Positions 49,198-59,325 of a DNA stretch of 64,000 nt are shown here, one piece after another. This DNA is from Methanothrix soehngenii GP6 (lineage in GTDB: Archaea > Halobacteriota > Methanosarcinia > Methanotrichales > Methanotrichaceae). The stretch lies in assembly GCF_000204415.1 (NCBI RefSeq), contig NC_015416.1:806001-870000 (forward strand). The letters run 5' to 3'. Below the pieces are notes generated by a model that had not been told where the DNA came from, ran no database searches, and worked only from the letters and a program-made list of their open reading frames with translations. How positions within the stretch are numbered: the first letter of the stretch is position 1; each line of letters opens with the position of its first letter. Both the position numbers and the translations under genes were made by a program.

Positions 49198-49233
49198 GGC
49201 GGGGAGCAGTCACCAAAAGGCTTTTTGTGTGTT
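49080..49233 (+). ncRNA. Candidate omega RNA and guide of TnpB
   Basis: The tnpB stop overlaps the element's right end, GCCCTGCTCTTTAGGGCGGG and GAGCAGTCAC, a typical archaeal IS605 3' end with hairpin GCCCT/AGGGC and the TCAC cleavage border at 49213. By analogy the omega RNA runs from the end of tnpB across this border, with a guide of about 20 bases beginning at 49214 (CAAAAGGC...). The 5' limit is a guess. Confidence 0.5.
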
Positions 49234-51972
49234 AGGTGGTTGGATATCCGAGGGGAGACTGATTTGGCGGCACCTAAAGAGATCGTGGAGCTTGTGGAGA
49301 GGTTCGAGAGCAATCGGGAGGCCTACAAGTCAGGGCACTACAATGAGACCCAGGTTCGACGAGAGTTTGTCGATCCTCTCTTCAAGGCCCTGGGCTGGGA
49401 TATCGATAACGAGCAGGGGTTTGCCGAGGCCTACAAGGATGTGATCCATGAGGACGCCATCAGGGTGGGCGGCACCACCAGGGCTCCGGACTACTCTTTT
49501 CGCATCGGCGGCCAGCGCAAGTTCTTTTTGGAGACCAAGAAGCCCTCGGTGGACATCAGAGAGGACATTCACCCTGCCTTCCAGCTGCGACGATATGCCT
49601 GGACGGCAAAGCTGCCCCTGTCCATCCTCACCGACTTCGAGGAGTTCTCTGTCTACGACTGCACTGTGAAGCCGGACAAGAAGGATATGCCCTCCAAAGG
49701 GCGGATACTCTATCTGACTTGCAGGGATTATCTGGAGCAGTGGGATGAGATTGCGGCCATATTCTCCAAGAACGCCATCCTTAAAGGCTCTTTTGATAAA
49801 TATGCCCGGGATAAAAGGGGCAAGAGAGGCACGGCCCAGGTGGATTCTGCCTTCCTGGAGGAGATCGCCGGCTGGAGGGAGATCCTGGCCAGAAATATCG
49901 CCCTGCGAAATCCGGAGCTGGACACCAGGGAGCTCAACTATGCAGTTCAGGCGACGGTCAACCGCATAGTCTTCCTCAGGATATGCGAGGACCGGGGGAT
50001 TGAGAGGCTGATGAAGATGGAGGACCTCCTCTCTGGGGAGAGGGTCTACCCCAGGCTCTGTGAGCTGTTCCGTCGGGCGGACGAGCGCTACAACTCCGGC
50101 ATATTCCATTTCGAAAAAGAATCGGGCAGGGAAAATCCGGACACTCTCAGCCTGCGGCTAAATATCGATGACAAACCTTTAAAAGACATTATCCGCCGGC
50201 TCTACTATCCGGACAGCCCTTATGAGTTCTCAGTCCTGCCGGCGGAGATCTTAGGCCAGGTGTATGAGCAGTTTTTGGGAAAGGTCATTCGCCTCACCGA
50301 CGGCCACCGGGCGGTGGTGGAGGACAAGCCCGAGGTGAAAAAAGCGGGCGGGGTCAAGTACACCCCGGCCTACATCGTGGACTATATTGTGAAGAACACC
50401 CTGTGGCCCACATTGGAAGAGAAGACGCCGTCGGATGCAACGAAGATAAGCGTTCTTGATCCGGCCTGCGGCTCGGGCTCATTTCTCATTGTGGCCTATC
50501 AGCATCTGCTGGACTGGCATAGAGAATGGTATGTGCAAAACCTTGTGCCGTTGCTGGAGAGCGGCCTGAGGCCATCGTCCATCCAGATAAGGCATATGCT
50601 GCCGGGAATTGAGGGGGCGAGTAAGGGCAGGAAGAAGGAGAGGGAGCCGGAGCTGCCAGTCTTTCAGGGCCGGGGCGGGGAGTGGAGGCTGACCACGGCG
50701 GAGAGAAAGAGGATTCTCTTGAATAACATCTACGGAGTGGACATCGACCGCCAGGCGGTGGAGGTGACCAAGCTCTCGCTTCTCCTGAAGGTGCTGGAGG
50801 GGGAGAACGAGGAGACGATCTCCAAGCAGCTCACGCTCTTTTCTGAAAGGGCGCTGCCGGATCTAAGCAAGAACATCAAGTGCGGGAATTCATTGATCGG
50901 CTGGGACATCCTGGAGGACAATCCGGATCTTGGACAGGAGGATATCGAGAGGATCAATCCGTTTGACTGGGTGATGGAGTTTCCATATGCCATGCAAAGA
51001 GGCGGATTCAATGTGATCATTGGAAACCCGCCTTATTTATATTCTGCCGGACAAGTAAATTTAGAATATTTCACTAAGAAGTATAAATTAGCCCAATATC
51101 AGACGGACTTCTATGTCTATTTCATAGATAGATCCCTATCATTATCCAATCCTGGCAGTATGTTCTCGTTTATAATACCTGACTCATGGCTCAATTCAGA
51201 GTACTTTTCAAAAGTTCGCAATCACTTACTAGAAAAACATAATATTAAATCAATATCAATATTTGATTACCCTGTATTCGACAAAGTAACCATTGAAAAT
51301 TCCATATTTTTGGTTGACGTTTCTGGTCCACCTAGTTTGATAAGTATAGATCGCTTTTTCACACCAAAAATCCATGAAACCATAAACGAAATAGACCCTA
51401 ATCAGTGCATAGTAGATGGTTTAATCAATCCCAGAAAGAATTCTAATTTTGATAAAATAATCAAAAAAATGGAATATGATTCTGAACCACTTAGTCAAGA
51501 CTTTAAGATCAACAGAGGGATTCATGCTTATAGGACAGACGGATACGGTAAATCTAAATTCGGCACAGGTCCACAAACATTAAAAGACAAAGAGGTTTGC
51601 TCGTATCATGCAGATAGACCTTTAGATGATACATATCTGCTAGAAATAAAAGGCAAACATGTAGATCGTTTTACATTCAGCTCAAACGATACATATATTT
51701 CTTACGGGCCATGGTTGGCTGAACCAAGGTCTCCAGAATTCTTCTTTAAGCCTAAACTAGCCATCCGAAAAATTATAGGTACGAAGCTTCACGGTATGCT
51801 CTTTGAAGGTGCAGTTGCGTTAGATCAATCACTATATATAATTATATCTGAAAGAGATGATATAGATGAATTGAAACATATCTTGGGCATACTACTTTCC
51901 CGTATTTGTTCATGGTACTTAGTAAACAAGTATTCGATTCATGATAAATTATACCCATGGTTTACAAAAAAG

Positions 51973-53397
51973 GTACGTGTTTAGCTGGCTAGTCTTATGG
52001 TTAACATTTGGAGACAATCCAATCCTCTTTGTCCCCATGTTGCCAGCACCGTCATGATTAGCTCATGAATAGCAGTTCCCTTTCTATTTCTCAAAGTTCC
52101 CAAGATTTTTCTCAGCACAACATGTGGCCGCAAAGCTCTCTCTGCCCTATTATTGGTTGTCTCCACACCTGGATTAAGAATGAACGTGAACCAGTAGTCA
52201 AAGCCATTGCTGATTTTTCCAATGAATTTCCTGACCTTAACTTCCAAGTACTCTCTGTCGATCCAATGCTGTAGCACTTCTCGTGCCGATTGCCAGATAT
52301 TCATTCTCACCTCTGGCGGAGGCTCGCATTCTAGAGACTTGGTCAGCGATTCATAGAGACCCTTGAGTGCTTCATGTAAAGGAACCGCTTCACCAAACTT
52401 CTCAGAAAGATCTTTCGATTCTCGAAGTAGATGGGCCCAACATCGCTGCAAGTTCTTTGTGAATCTAGCATACGGTTTCCATCCGTCACATACGATTATC
52501 CCTCTGAATCTGCGCGTCAAGACTTCTATCAGGACATTCGTTCCTCGGCTCTTCCGAATCACAAAAAATGTCTCAGATGGCGTAGTGAATGTCCAGATCC
52601 AGTGCTTTTCTCCCTGGACATGAATTCCCGTTTCATCCACGTAAAGGATCGGAGCGCCACGAATCCGTTCCAAGATAGCATCGTATTCCGGCCGAACTGC
52701 TTCGCCAGCACGGCGAGTTAAATCGAATATCGTGGCAGGGCTCAATGCCAGGCCATGAATTCGTTTCAGTGTATCCTGAATCTTTCTGTGAGGCAGCCGG
52801 TCTTCGTATCTCATCAAGGTCGCCTGCGCGATAACGTTATTTCCGAATTTGCCTTCATGCGGGCAATTTGCATCGCGAGCAACGACTTCTTTCCGGCAGC
52901 ATGGACATATGTAATGGGCTATTTTGTATTCAGTGACTATGACCGGTTGTGGTTCGGGAATTTCCTCGATAACCTTAGATTCAAATCGAAAAGGAAGGTT
53001 AAGCTTTGCTCCGCAATCCGGACATCGATCGGCTGTAACCTCCACTTGGCTATCAGGGATAGCCAACGGTCTGGTCATACCTTTATGCCCGACCTTTTGG
53101 CCGGGCTTTCCCTTGTTGGTCTTATCCTTTTTGAGATTGCGGCCACGTCGAAGACTTGGCGGAGTATGGGCATTCTCGTATTTAGCTAATCGGGCTTCTA
53201 GCTCACGGATCCTGGCTTTGAGCATTTCATTCTCAAGCCTTAATAACTCATTTTGCTCTCGAAGTTGCCGGATAATCTCGGATTCGTCCATACTCTCAAT
53301 AAAAGAATATTACCATAATATTACTTAATTTTTCTGGTCTAATTTATTTCTGTTTGGTGGCTAAATCTTAAAAAGCAAGTGTGAGCTAAACACGTAC
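51973..53397 (-). mobile_element. IS66-like element with a single gene
   Basis: 1425 bases, inverted ends GTACGTGTTTAGCT / AGCTAAACACGTAC, 8-bp duplication CAAAAAAG at 51965-51972 and 53398-53405. Only a tnpC-type gene is present; the accessory tnpA and tnpB of standard IS66 are absent, as in the ISBst12-like subgroup. Confidence 0.92.
51981..53291 (-). CDS. tnpC: IS66-type transposase (TnpC)
   Basis: 436 residues. N-terminal leucine-zipper (IIRQLREQNELLRLENEMLKAR), zinc-finger region CPDCGAKLNL...CPCC, then DDE core: ILYVDETGIHV, IIVCDGWKPYARF, NNRAERALRPHVV. Intact. Confidence 0.92.
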   Translation of the reverse strand: MDESEIIRQLREQNELLRLENEMLKARIRELEARLAKYENAHTPPSLRRGRNLKKDKTNKGKPGQKVGHKGMTRPLAIPDSQVEVTADRCPDCGAKLNLPFRFESKVIEEIPEPQPVIVTEYKIAHYICPCCRKEVVARDANCPHEGKFGNNVIAQATLMRYEDRLPHRKIQDTLKRIHGLALSPATIFDLTRRAGEAVRPEYDAILERIRGAPILYVDETGIHVQGEKHWIWTFTTPSETFFVIRKSRGTNVLIEVLTRRFRGIIVCDGWKPYARFTKNLQRCWAHLLRESKDLSEKFGEAVPLHEALKGLYESLTKSLECEPPPEVRMNIWQSAREVLQHWIDREYLEVKVRKFIGKISNGFDYWFTFILNPGVETTNNRAERALRPHVVLRKILGTLRNRKGTAIHELIMTVLATWGQRGLDCLQMLTIRLAS

Positions 53398-53645
53398 CAA
53401 AAAAGCAACTTGCTGCATTCCCCGTAAAGAGGGAGGATTCACGCATGGTCTCCCTGGTGGATCGGATGCTTGCCCTTCACAAGCAGCTCCAGGAGGCCCG
53501 CACGCCCCATGACGAGACCGCCCTCCAGCGGCAAATTGAGGTCACCGACCGGCAGATAGATGGCCTGGTCTACGAGCTTTATGGGCTGACGGAGGATGAA
53601 AAAAAGATAGTTGAAGACAGCACGAAGTAATCAGGAGGAAATAAA

Positions 53646-55199
53646 GTGGTAGCACTTACGGTTTATGATGGAGCCAATGGCATAGGAGGAAACAAGCTAT
53701 ATCTTGAAGAAGGAGGCAAAGGGGTTCTTCTGGATTTTGGGAAAAACTTCGGGAAATATGGGGCCTTTTACGAAGAGTTTCTAAAGAACCGTGATACTCG
53801 CGGTATCCACGACCTCATTTATCTAGACCTCATGCCAAAGCTCAATATCTATCGACCGGATCTCATTCCCAGTGATCTTTCTATCAGCCAATACCCATCA
53901 TTAAATGTTGCTGCTGTTCTCCTCTCTCACGCCCATATGGATCACTGCGGAAACATCGGAATGCTTCGAAAAGACATTCCTATTGTAGCTTCGCCGGAAA
54001 CCATAGTCATCATGAAAGGAATGCAGGATACCGCCAGCACATCACTAGAAGGTGATACTACTTATTTTTCTCCCAGGCAGCCATCTGATGAGATGGGTTT
54101 GTATCTTTCTTCAGTTGCCACCATAAACTACCAGGGCAGAGACTTCTGCTGTACCAAGAAGCCATCCGAGGAGTTGACTAACTTTCTTTCAAGAAGGCCA
54201 GGACAAGACGGCAAGAGAGCAAAGAAATTGGAGCCAGGAACATGCAGCTTCTATGATAATGCCGCCTACCCATTCGAGATCTCAGCACATCCTGTGGATC
54301 ACTCCATCTTTGGGGCAACCGCTTATATCCTGCAAGGAGACACTACAATAGCATACACAGGAGACTTCAGGCTACACGGGAGGAATGGAGACGCAACGCG
54401 CGATTTTGTTAAAAAGGCAAAAGACGCATCTATCTTAATCACAGAGGGAACTCGTGCCGGGCGGAATGATTCACCAGATAACGGAACAACATCAGAGAAG
54501 TCCGTATGCGAAGTTTGCAGGGACAAGGTAGGGTCAGCATCAGGTCTTATTATCGCAGATTTTTCCGCTCGGAACTTTGAGCGTCTTGAATCCTTCCAAA
54601 ATATTGCAGAGAAGATGGGCAGAGAGCTTGTAGTGCCAGCTAAGGACATTTATATGCTCCAGGCTCTTGCTTGCATAGATAATGCATGTAAAATGGATTC
54701 CTTGCGGGTATACAGCGAGATTGGAAATAAGTCGCGAAAATGGGAGCAGGAAGTAGTTCAACCGTTATTCTTTGATCAATATGTTAACCATGAAACGATA
54801 CGAGAGAATCCCGATAACTTTATTCTCTGCTTTTCATTCTTCGATATGAAACATCTTCTCGATATAAAACCGAATGGCGGCACTTACATCTATTCTGCTT
54901 GCGAGGCGTTCAGCGAGGAAATGGAGATCGATTTTGTGCGGCTTTGGCATTGGCTGGAGCATTTCAAGATAGATCCGGTTGGGTTTTCTGTGGAGAAAGA
55001 AGATGGCGGCAATTACTATCCAACCTTTGATAAGCGGTTTCATGCTTCGGGCCATGCATCTCGCGAGGATCTTAAATGGGTTATTGATCAAGTAGATCCA
55101 GATTATTTAGTTCCAATTCATACCGAATCGAGAGATTGGTTCGTCAAGAATTTTGAGAATGTAATATTGGTAGATGAAGGGATACCATATGACTTCTGA
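53646..55199 (+). CDS. RNase J-like metallo-beta-lactamase fold protein
   Basis: 517 residues from a GTG at 53646, preceded by AGGAGG. Motif 2 HAHMDH (95-100), then SAHPVDHSIFG, YTGDFRLHG, and C-terminal FHASGHASREDLKWVI and VPIHTE, the pattern of RNase J and related MBL/beta-CASP nucleases. A divergent middle (residues 150-210) is unlike housekeeping RNase J. It starts 15 bases after the restriction-modification gene, so the two were one operon and the protein probably belongs to the defence locus. The gene is undamaged although its neighbours are broken. Confidence 0.85.
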   Translation: MVALTVYDGANGIGGNKLYLEEGGKGVLLDFGKNFGKYGAFYEEFLKNRDTRGIHDLIYLDLMPKLNIYRPDLIPSDLSISQYPSLNVAAVLLSHAHMDHCGNIGMLRKDIPIVASPETIVIMKGMQDTASTSLEGDTTYFSPRQPSDEMGLYLSSVATINYQGRDFCCTKKPSEELTNFLSRRPGQDGKRAKKLEPGTCSFYDNAAYPFEISAHPVDHSIFGATAYILQGDTTIAYTGDFRLHGRNGDATRDFVKKAKDASILITEGTRAGRNDSPDNGTTSEKSVCEVCRDKVGSASGLIIADFSARNFERLESFQNIAEKMGRELVVPAKDIYMLQALACIDNACKMDSLRVYSEIGNKSRKWEQEVVQPLFFDQYVNHETIRENPDNFILCFSFFDMKHLLDIKPNGGTYIYSACEAFSEEMEIDFVRLWHWLEHFKIDPVGFSVEKEDGGNYYPTFDKRFHASGHASREDLKWVIDQVDPDYLVPIHTESRDWFVKNFENVILVDEGIPYDF

Positions 55200-55276
55200 G
55201 AACAAGGTACGATTTTCTTGGGTTCCACAGGATTGTCGAAGAATCGCAATAGCAATACAAATCTGGAGGTCAGATA

Positions 55277-56095
55277 ATGGCAGTTCCTGATTATCAGAGC
55301 TTCATGCTGCCGCTGCTCAATTTCGCAGCCGACGGCCTTGAGCACAAACAGAGAGAGGCAAGAGATGCACTCTCCCGCAATTTCAATATAACCGAATCCG
55401 ATCGAAGGGAGATGCTTCCCAGCGGAAGAATATCATATCAGATATATCTCAATCCAATCAACGGCTCACCTCGTTGTATCCAAGCCACCCCGGCGTTGAG
55501 GGGGCCCAGGGCACTCCCGCGGGAGGGCCGGAGGCCCGACTCGCGTCGCCCACTAAAAAATAGTTTGCGTTGATTTAAATTAGCCATAATAATGGCCTGA
55601 ATTTCTTATAGCGCAGTTCAAACGTTGGCTGAGCCCGCCTGAAGAATTTTTGCATTAAAGTATCACTCCACTTTGAGCATCTGGTGGTGGAGTTATTGGT
55701 GGCCATGGGCTATGGCAGCTCTCGCCAGGACGCCGGAGAAGCGGTGGGCGGAAGCGGCGATGGCGGAGTGGACGGCATCATCAAAGAGGACCGGCTCGGT
55801 TTGGATGCCATCTATCTGCAGGCCAAGAGATGGGAGGGAGAACTATTGGCAGGCAGGTGGTGCAGGCCTTTGCCGGGAGCCTGGAGGGACACAGAGCCCG
55901 AAAAGGCGTGCTCATCACGACATCGCAATTCAGCCCGGATGCACTGGATTACGTCACCAGGATTGAGAAGAAGATCGTGCTGATTGACGGAGAGAAGCTT
56001 GCCGAGCTAATGATAGACTATGGGATTGGTGTAACGAATGATGTGACCTATGAGATCAAAAGGCTGGATGCAGACTACTTTGAAGAGGAATTATA
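55277..56095 (+). pseudogene. mrr: Mrr restriction endonuclease, broken
   Basis: N-terminal Mrr_N winged helix (MAVPDYQSFMLPLLNFAADG, REMLPSGR) from 55277. After about residue 60 the similarity stops; the catalytic domain resumes near 55670 in another frame (FEHLVVELLVAMGYG, GGVDGIIKED, IYLQAKRWEG) and shifts once more near 55840 to QVVQAFAGSLEGHRARKGVL, ending at 56095 (YFEEEL). The D...QAK nuclease residues are visible. The middle has been replaced by about 200 unrelated bases, so no functional enzyme is made. Confidence 0.85.
55460..55665. repeat. Unexplained GC-rich then AT-rich block inside mrr
   Basis: Replaces the linker region of Mrr. Contains a perfect 12-bp palindrome CTCCCGCGGGAG at 55514-55525 flanked by further GGGCC/GGCCC complementarity. 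No coding character. It may be the scar of a small mobile element. Confidence 0.4.
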
Positions 56096-56155
56096 GAACT
56101 GCTCTTGGCATCAACACCGAAAAATGCTTAACGAATTGGATTGAAGATCAGATAG

Positions 56156-56440
56156 ATGAATGCGAAAGTCGCCGAGATGCCTGGAAAGAAAACGGTACCA
56201 CCAGAGGAGAATCCAAGAATAGTGGCCGGAACCCTGGAAGGAGAGTCTGAGATCAGAGCAGGTCTAGGAAAGCGATTTCGCAATGCAGATGAGTTTATAG
56301 ATCATCTAGAGAAACATAAGACTTCGATGGCGTACATTCAGCGTTTATCGCCCGCATTGATCGGAACTTCAAGCGTCTGACCAAGAAGAACAGAGACCTG
56401 AGGGATAGGGCGCTAAGAATATCATTGTATTCGGCGTGCA
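56156..56440 (+). pseudogene. Remnant of a RelBE-like toxin-antitoxin pair
   Basis: The first part codes an antitoxin-like protein with VAGTLEGESEIRAGLGKRFRNADEFIDHLEKH. Shortly after, in another frame, IARIDRNFKRLTKKNRDLRDRALRIS matches the start of the RelE-like toxins at 22701 and 56457 and stops early. Toxin lost, antitoxin frame fused out of register. Confidence 0.65.
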
Positions 56441-56456
56441 TCTAAAACATTATTAT

Positions 56457-56753
56457 TTAATCTCCGATTTCCATTTCCCATCTTGCCATGATTTCCGATG
56501 CCTTCTGATAAACAAAATCATGATGATCTACATATAAAAATGTGATTATGTCGCCTTTGACTGCATAGACGATTACATATGGATCCACGTGGGAGCCGCG
56601 AGCGTGTCTAAGCTGGTGAAGCTTTGGGGTGCCGATCGATGGATTATCAAGGATTTGCCTTATCTTTTTGAGAAGTCGCACCTCCAGCGCCCTGTTCTTC
56701 CTGATGAGCTTCGAAAATTGCTCATCAAACTCGGGTGTGGAGTCGTATTCCAT
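56457..56753 (-). CDS. RelE/ParE-superfamily toxin
   Basis: 98 residues: EFDEQFSKLIRKNRALEVRLLKKIRQIL, NPSIGTPKLHQLRHARGSHVDPYVIVYAV and IITFLYVDHHDFVY. Paralog of the toxin at 22701-23033. Starts 5 bases after the antitoxin stop. Confidence 0.87.
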   Translation of the reverse strand: MEYDSTPEFDEQFSKLIRKNRALEVRLLKKIRQILDNPSIGTPKLHQLRHARGSHVDPYVIVYAVKGDIITFLYVDHHDFVYQKASEIMARWEMEIGD

Positions 56754-56758
56754 GAGGC

Positions 56759-56935
56759 TTACTCAAGGTTCTTCAGGTGGTCTAAGAAATCCTCTTTGGT
56801 CTTGAAGGTCTTAACTAAACCAGCTTTGTATTGACTGATGCTTCGGGCAAGGCCCGCTTCAAACTCCTGCAAGGCGGCCTCGTTTGCATCCTGGATAACT
56901 TCTTGGTTGACTTCTTGGTTCTTTGCCTCTGCCAT
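56759..56935 (-). CDS. Antitoxin of the RelE-like toxin
   Basis: 58 residues from ATG 56935 (MAEAKNQEVNQEVIQD). It ends in LVKTFKTKEDFLDHLKNLE, the toxin-binding tail also seen in the other antitoxins here. It directly precedes the toxin on the same strand. Confidence 0.8.
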   Translation of the reverse strand: MAEAKNQEVNQEVIQDANEAALQEFEAGLARSISQYKAGLVKTFKTKEDFLDHLKNLE

Positions 56936-57080
56936 GAATAGATAATCCTAACTGAAACGGATATATCCCTTTCGGCCTATGGTCCTTCTTGGTAGTCTCC
57001 CCAATACGCGTTGTTGATTTCAGGAACAACTAACACCTGGCTACCAAGATTTTAATAGCAAGAATTACCAGGTAATATCG

Positions 57081-57233
57081 ATGTGCGAGGTTCTAGAGCG
57101 CCGGATCATAACCCAAGATCTCACTTACGACCTGGAGGAATCTGGCGGTGAGAGAGAGATCACCAGAGGACTTATGAGGCTCTCGCAGCAGGCGCTATCT
57201 AAATATGTAGATAATGAGCCTGACATCTATTGA
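57081..57233 (+). CDS. Small antitoxin-like protein
   Basis: 50 residues, MCEVLERRIITQDLTYDLEE and ending LSKYVDNEPDIY. Its stop overlaps the start of the truncated MazF-like frame by one base (TGATG), the usual arrangement of mazEF-type pairs. The same frame is kept in the second copy with five or six substitutions. Confidence 0.55.
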   Translation: MCEVLERRIITQDLTYDLEESGGEREITRGLMRLSQQALSKYVDNEPDIY

Positions 57234-57337
57234 TGAGAGGAAAGATCGTTGTAGTTCCATTCCCTTTTACAAAATCGATTCTGAACCCAGATACCATAAA
57301 TGGTGCTGCAGACCTGGCCAGCCATTATGCCCCATAA
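57233..57337 (+). pseudogene. Truncated MazF/PemK-like toxin
   Basis: 34 codons, MRGKIVVVPFPFTKSILNPD then a stop. RGKIVVVPFPFT is the N-terminal strand of MazF toxins, but the remaining 75 or so residues are absent. The copy at 63853 ends at the same point, so the truncation predates the duplication. Confidence 0.65.
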
Positions 57338-57371
57338 CTCCTGAAATATGGATAAGAAGGAGGGAGGCAAA

Positions 57372-58094
57372 AGTCAATTGGATGTAGGAGGGAAAAATAG
57401 CCATCGACTTTCGCCAATATACTATACGTCAATTGCCGAGATAAAAGCCTTTCGCTTCAGTGCTGAAAAGATCAATTCCACCCCAAAGAGATCATCAAGA
57501 GAATGAGATCTCAAGTCCCAGGCGGGCCAGCGCCGAAATCCACAGCGCCCTTGTCGGAGGAGCCGATCACCGAAGTGATGGCCTGACCCTGCCCGAAGCT
57601 CGACGATATTTAAGCCGGGCTCGAGGCTCATTAGCACTGGAATTTTGCCACAGCGTCCAAATTGCAGGAACCCGAACTCACTGGGCCTAATGCTCGCCTC
57701 TCGCCTTTGGCCTTTGTGCCGCAACATGTCCCGGTCGTGTATTAGCGCGAGATGCTTTCGGCAGATTACTGCACCAGTTACAGTGCGCAACTTTTTTTTG
57801 CTGCCGAAGTTTCATCTCCCAGGCTCGTAGCCGAATGCAGTGCCACGACGACATGCATCTCCTGGAACAAGGAAAGCGATCCGATCTGTATGCGACCGCA
57901 AACTGCCCCCCATGGGGACAGCGCTTGAATCATCCTTGCCAAACAGAGCATTATCGGAATACGTTAAGCCCACGACACACCCGCCACCCTTTGCATGAAG
58001 CGGCAAACTATCTATATAATCGTTATATATACTTGTAGTTTGCGGTTGAATTCTGAACTTCGTATAAGAACCGAACGGTATCCTTTTTAACCAA
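57372..58094. other. Gap without supported genes
   Basis: Open frames exist on both strands (the longest 122 codons on the minus strand, 57790 to 57422) but their composition is Arg- and Leu-rich without recognisable motifs. A nested palindrome, GCAAACTA...TAGTTTGC (58003-58043) around TATATAATCGTTATATA, may be an operator or promoter. Confidence 0.4.
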
Positions 58095-59154
58095 AGAGGG
58101 TTTCGATTTAGCACCAATTAGAAGAGCTTTAAATTCCTGCGTTAATATTTTCAATCTTTATGGTTGTTTTTAGGTCAATTCATCCATTATGTAGCCTCTT
58201 TTTCTGCATTTTGCCTTGCTTTTTCTCTATTCTCTCGTGCACTTTCATAGCCTCCGCTATGTTGAAGGAACACGCCCTAAATATTTCAACTGCTCTATGT
58301 TGTAAACGATTGAATTCATCATGAATTTTATCCCTGCTCTGGCGATAGTCGTTACAGAAACATGACCTGCATTATGGGCTCGTTTCATAACCGCAAAACA
58401 TCTTTCGATTTGCGATCGCTTTCTACTGATCCTTTTATTTCTCAGAATGTCTTTGATTCCCAGCTTATGACCTCTTGCAGCTTTTTTCATCGCAGCATCG
58501 TATCCTTGTGTCTTGGCACCGCTATATCCTTTATCGGCGTAACGTGGTAATCCATTGATTCCAAGGTCCACCTGACTATCATGAAGAGATGCTGTTGTTG
58601 TCTCGATTTTTCGGATAAGATGGTACTCGGTATCGATTAGAATATGGCCCTTATAACCGAAAAATGATTTGCTGCCCTTTTTTGCCCAAGTCCCCTCATT
58701 TATTGGACCATCATCGAGTCTCTTTGGTTTGGCATTGCTGCTAACGATATTATTAGAAATATTGAGCAAGTCTTTATCAAAATCAGGAGTCGGTCTCGCC
58801 TTGATGGCTTCTAAATTGGGATCCTTTTTATCTTGGTCTTTCTGATCTTTTTTATTCCTCTTTTGCCCTGGATCAGATGTTATGAAAGTAGCATCCTGAA
58901 TTGTGCCCTTCTTTACGGCAAATCCTTTCTCATCAAGCTGATTCTGGAGCTCTTTCCAAAGATCCTCGTATCTGCCACATTCGATCAGTCGCTCGCGAAA
59001 TAGCCAAACTGTGCTGAAATCTGGAATCACTTCTGTGGTGCCAAGAAAAATTCGAAATGAGATTCTGTCCGTAACTTGGCGTTCCAGTTCTGGGTCTGAT
59101 AAACCAAACCAACTCTGAAGTACAAGTGCCTTCACCATAATTACAATATCAATG
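58095..59154 (-). mobile_element. IS5 family element, truncated copy
   Basis: Left end (A/G)GAGGGTTTCGATTTAGC at 58095, followed by about 160 non-coding bases and most of the transposase gene. It lacks the last 226 bases with the transposase start, being cut at 59154 where the left end of a second IS5 copy begins. Confidence 0.88.
58257..59150 (-). pseudogene. IS5 transposase lacking N-terminus
   Basis: Identical to the full protein at 60656-61717 from IDIVIMVKALVLQSWFGLSD on; the first 55 residues are missing and the open frame is instead continued by non-coding sequence of the neighbouring IS5 end. Catalytic residues (TIQDATF, YADKGYSG, QIERCFAVMK) remain. Confidence 0.87.
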
Positions 59155-59325
59155 GAGGGTTTCGATTTAGCACCAATTAGAAGAGCTTTAAATTCCTGCG
59201 TTAATATTTTCAATCTTTATGGTTGTTTTTAGGTCAATTCATCCATTATGTAGCCTCTTTTTCTGCATTTTGCCTTGCTTTTTCTCTATTCTCTCGTGCA
59301 CTTTCATAGCCTCCGCTATGTTGAA

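Larger units (their letters stand above)
49264..53630 (+). pseudogene. Type IIG restriction-modification enzyme split by an IS66 element
   Basis: TTG start at 49264 preceded by GGGGAG (an upstream GTG/ATG frame opens at 49225). N-terminal PD-(D/E)XK nuclease: APDYSF then FFLETKK. Methyltransferase motif I DPACGSGSF near residue 412 and motif IV NPPY near 601 (from the 49225 frame), then a TaqI-like target recognition domain. The IS66 element enters at PWFTKK; the frame resumes at 53406 with QLAAFPVKRED and the family's usual C-terminal coiled tail (MLALHKQLQEARTPHDETAL...LYGLTEDE) to 53630. The truncated product would miss about 75 residues. Confidence 0.92.
57049..57371 (+). repeat. Duplicated MazEF-like remnant, copy 1
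   Basis: About 320 bases repeated with few differences at 63671-64000, from AATAGCAAGAATTACCAGGT to GATAAGAAGGAGGGAGGCAAA. Each copy holds a short antitoxin-like frame and a truncated toxin frame. Confidence 0.9.

Noticed and set aside
53445-53630. Separate 61-residue gene after the IS66 element
   Set aside because: It is in frame with, and matches, the C-terminal tail of the interrupted type IIG enzyme once the IS and one target duplication are removed.
57422-57790. 122-codon minus-strand frame
   Set aside because: Composition and lack of any motif or ribosome site make it look like chance; the plus strand is equally open.
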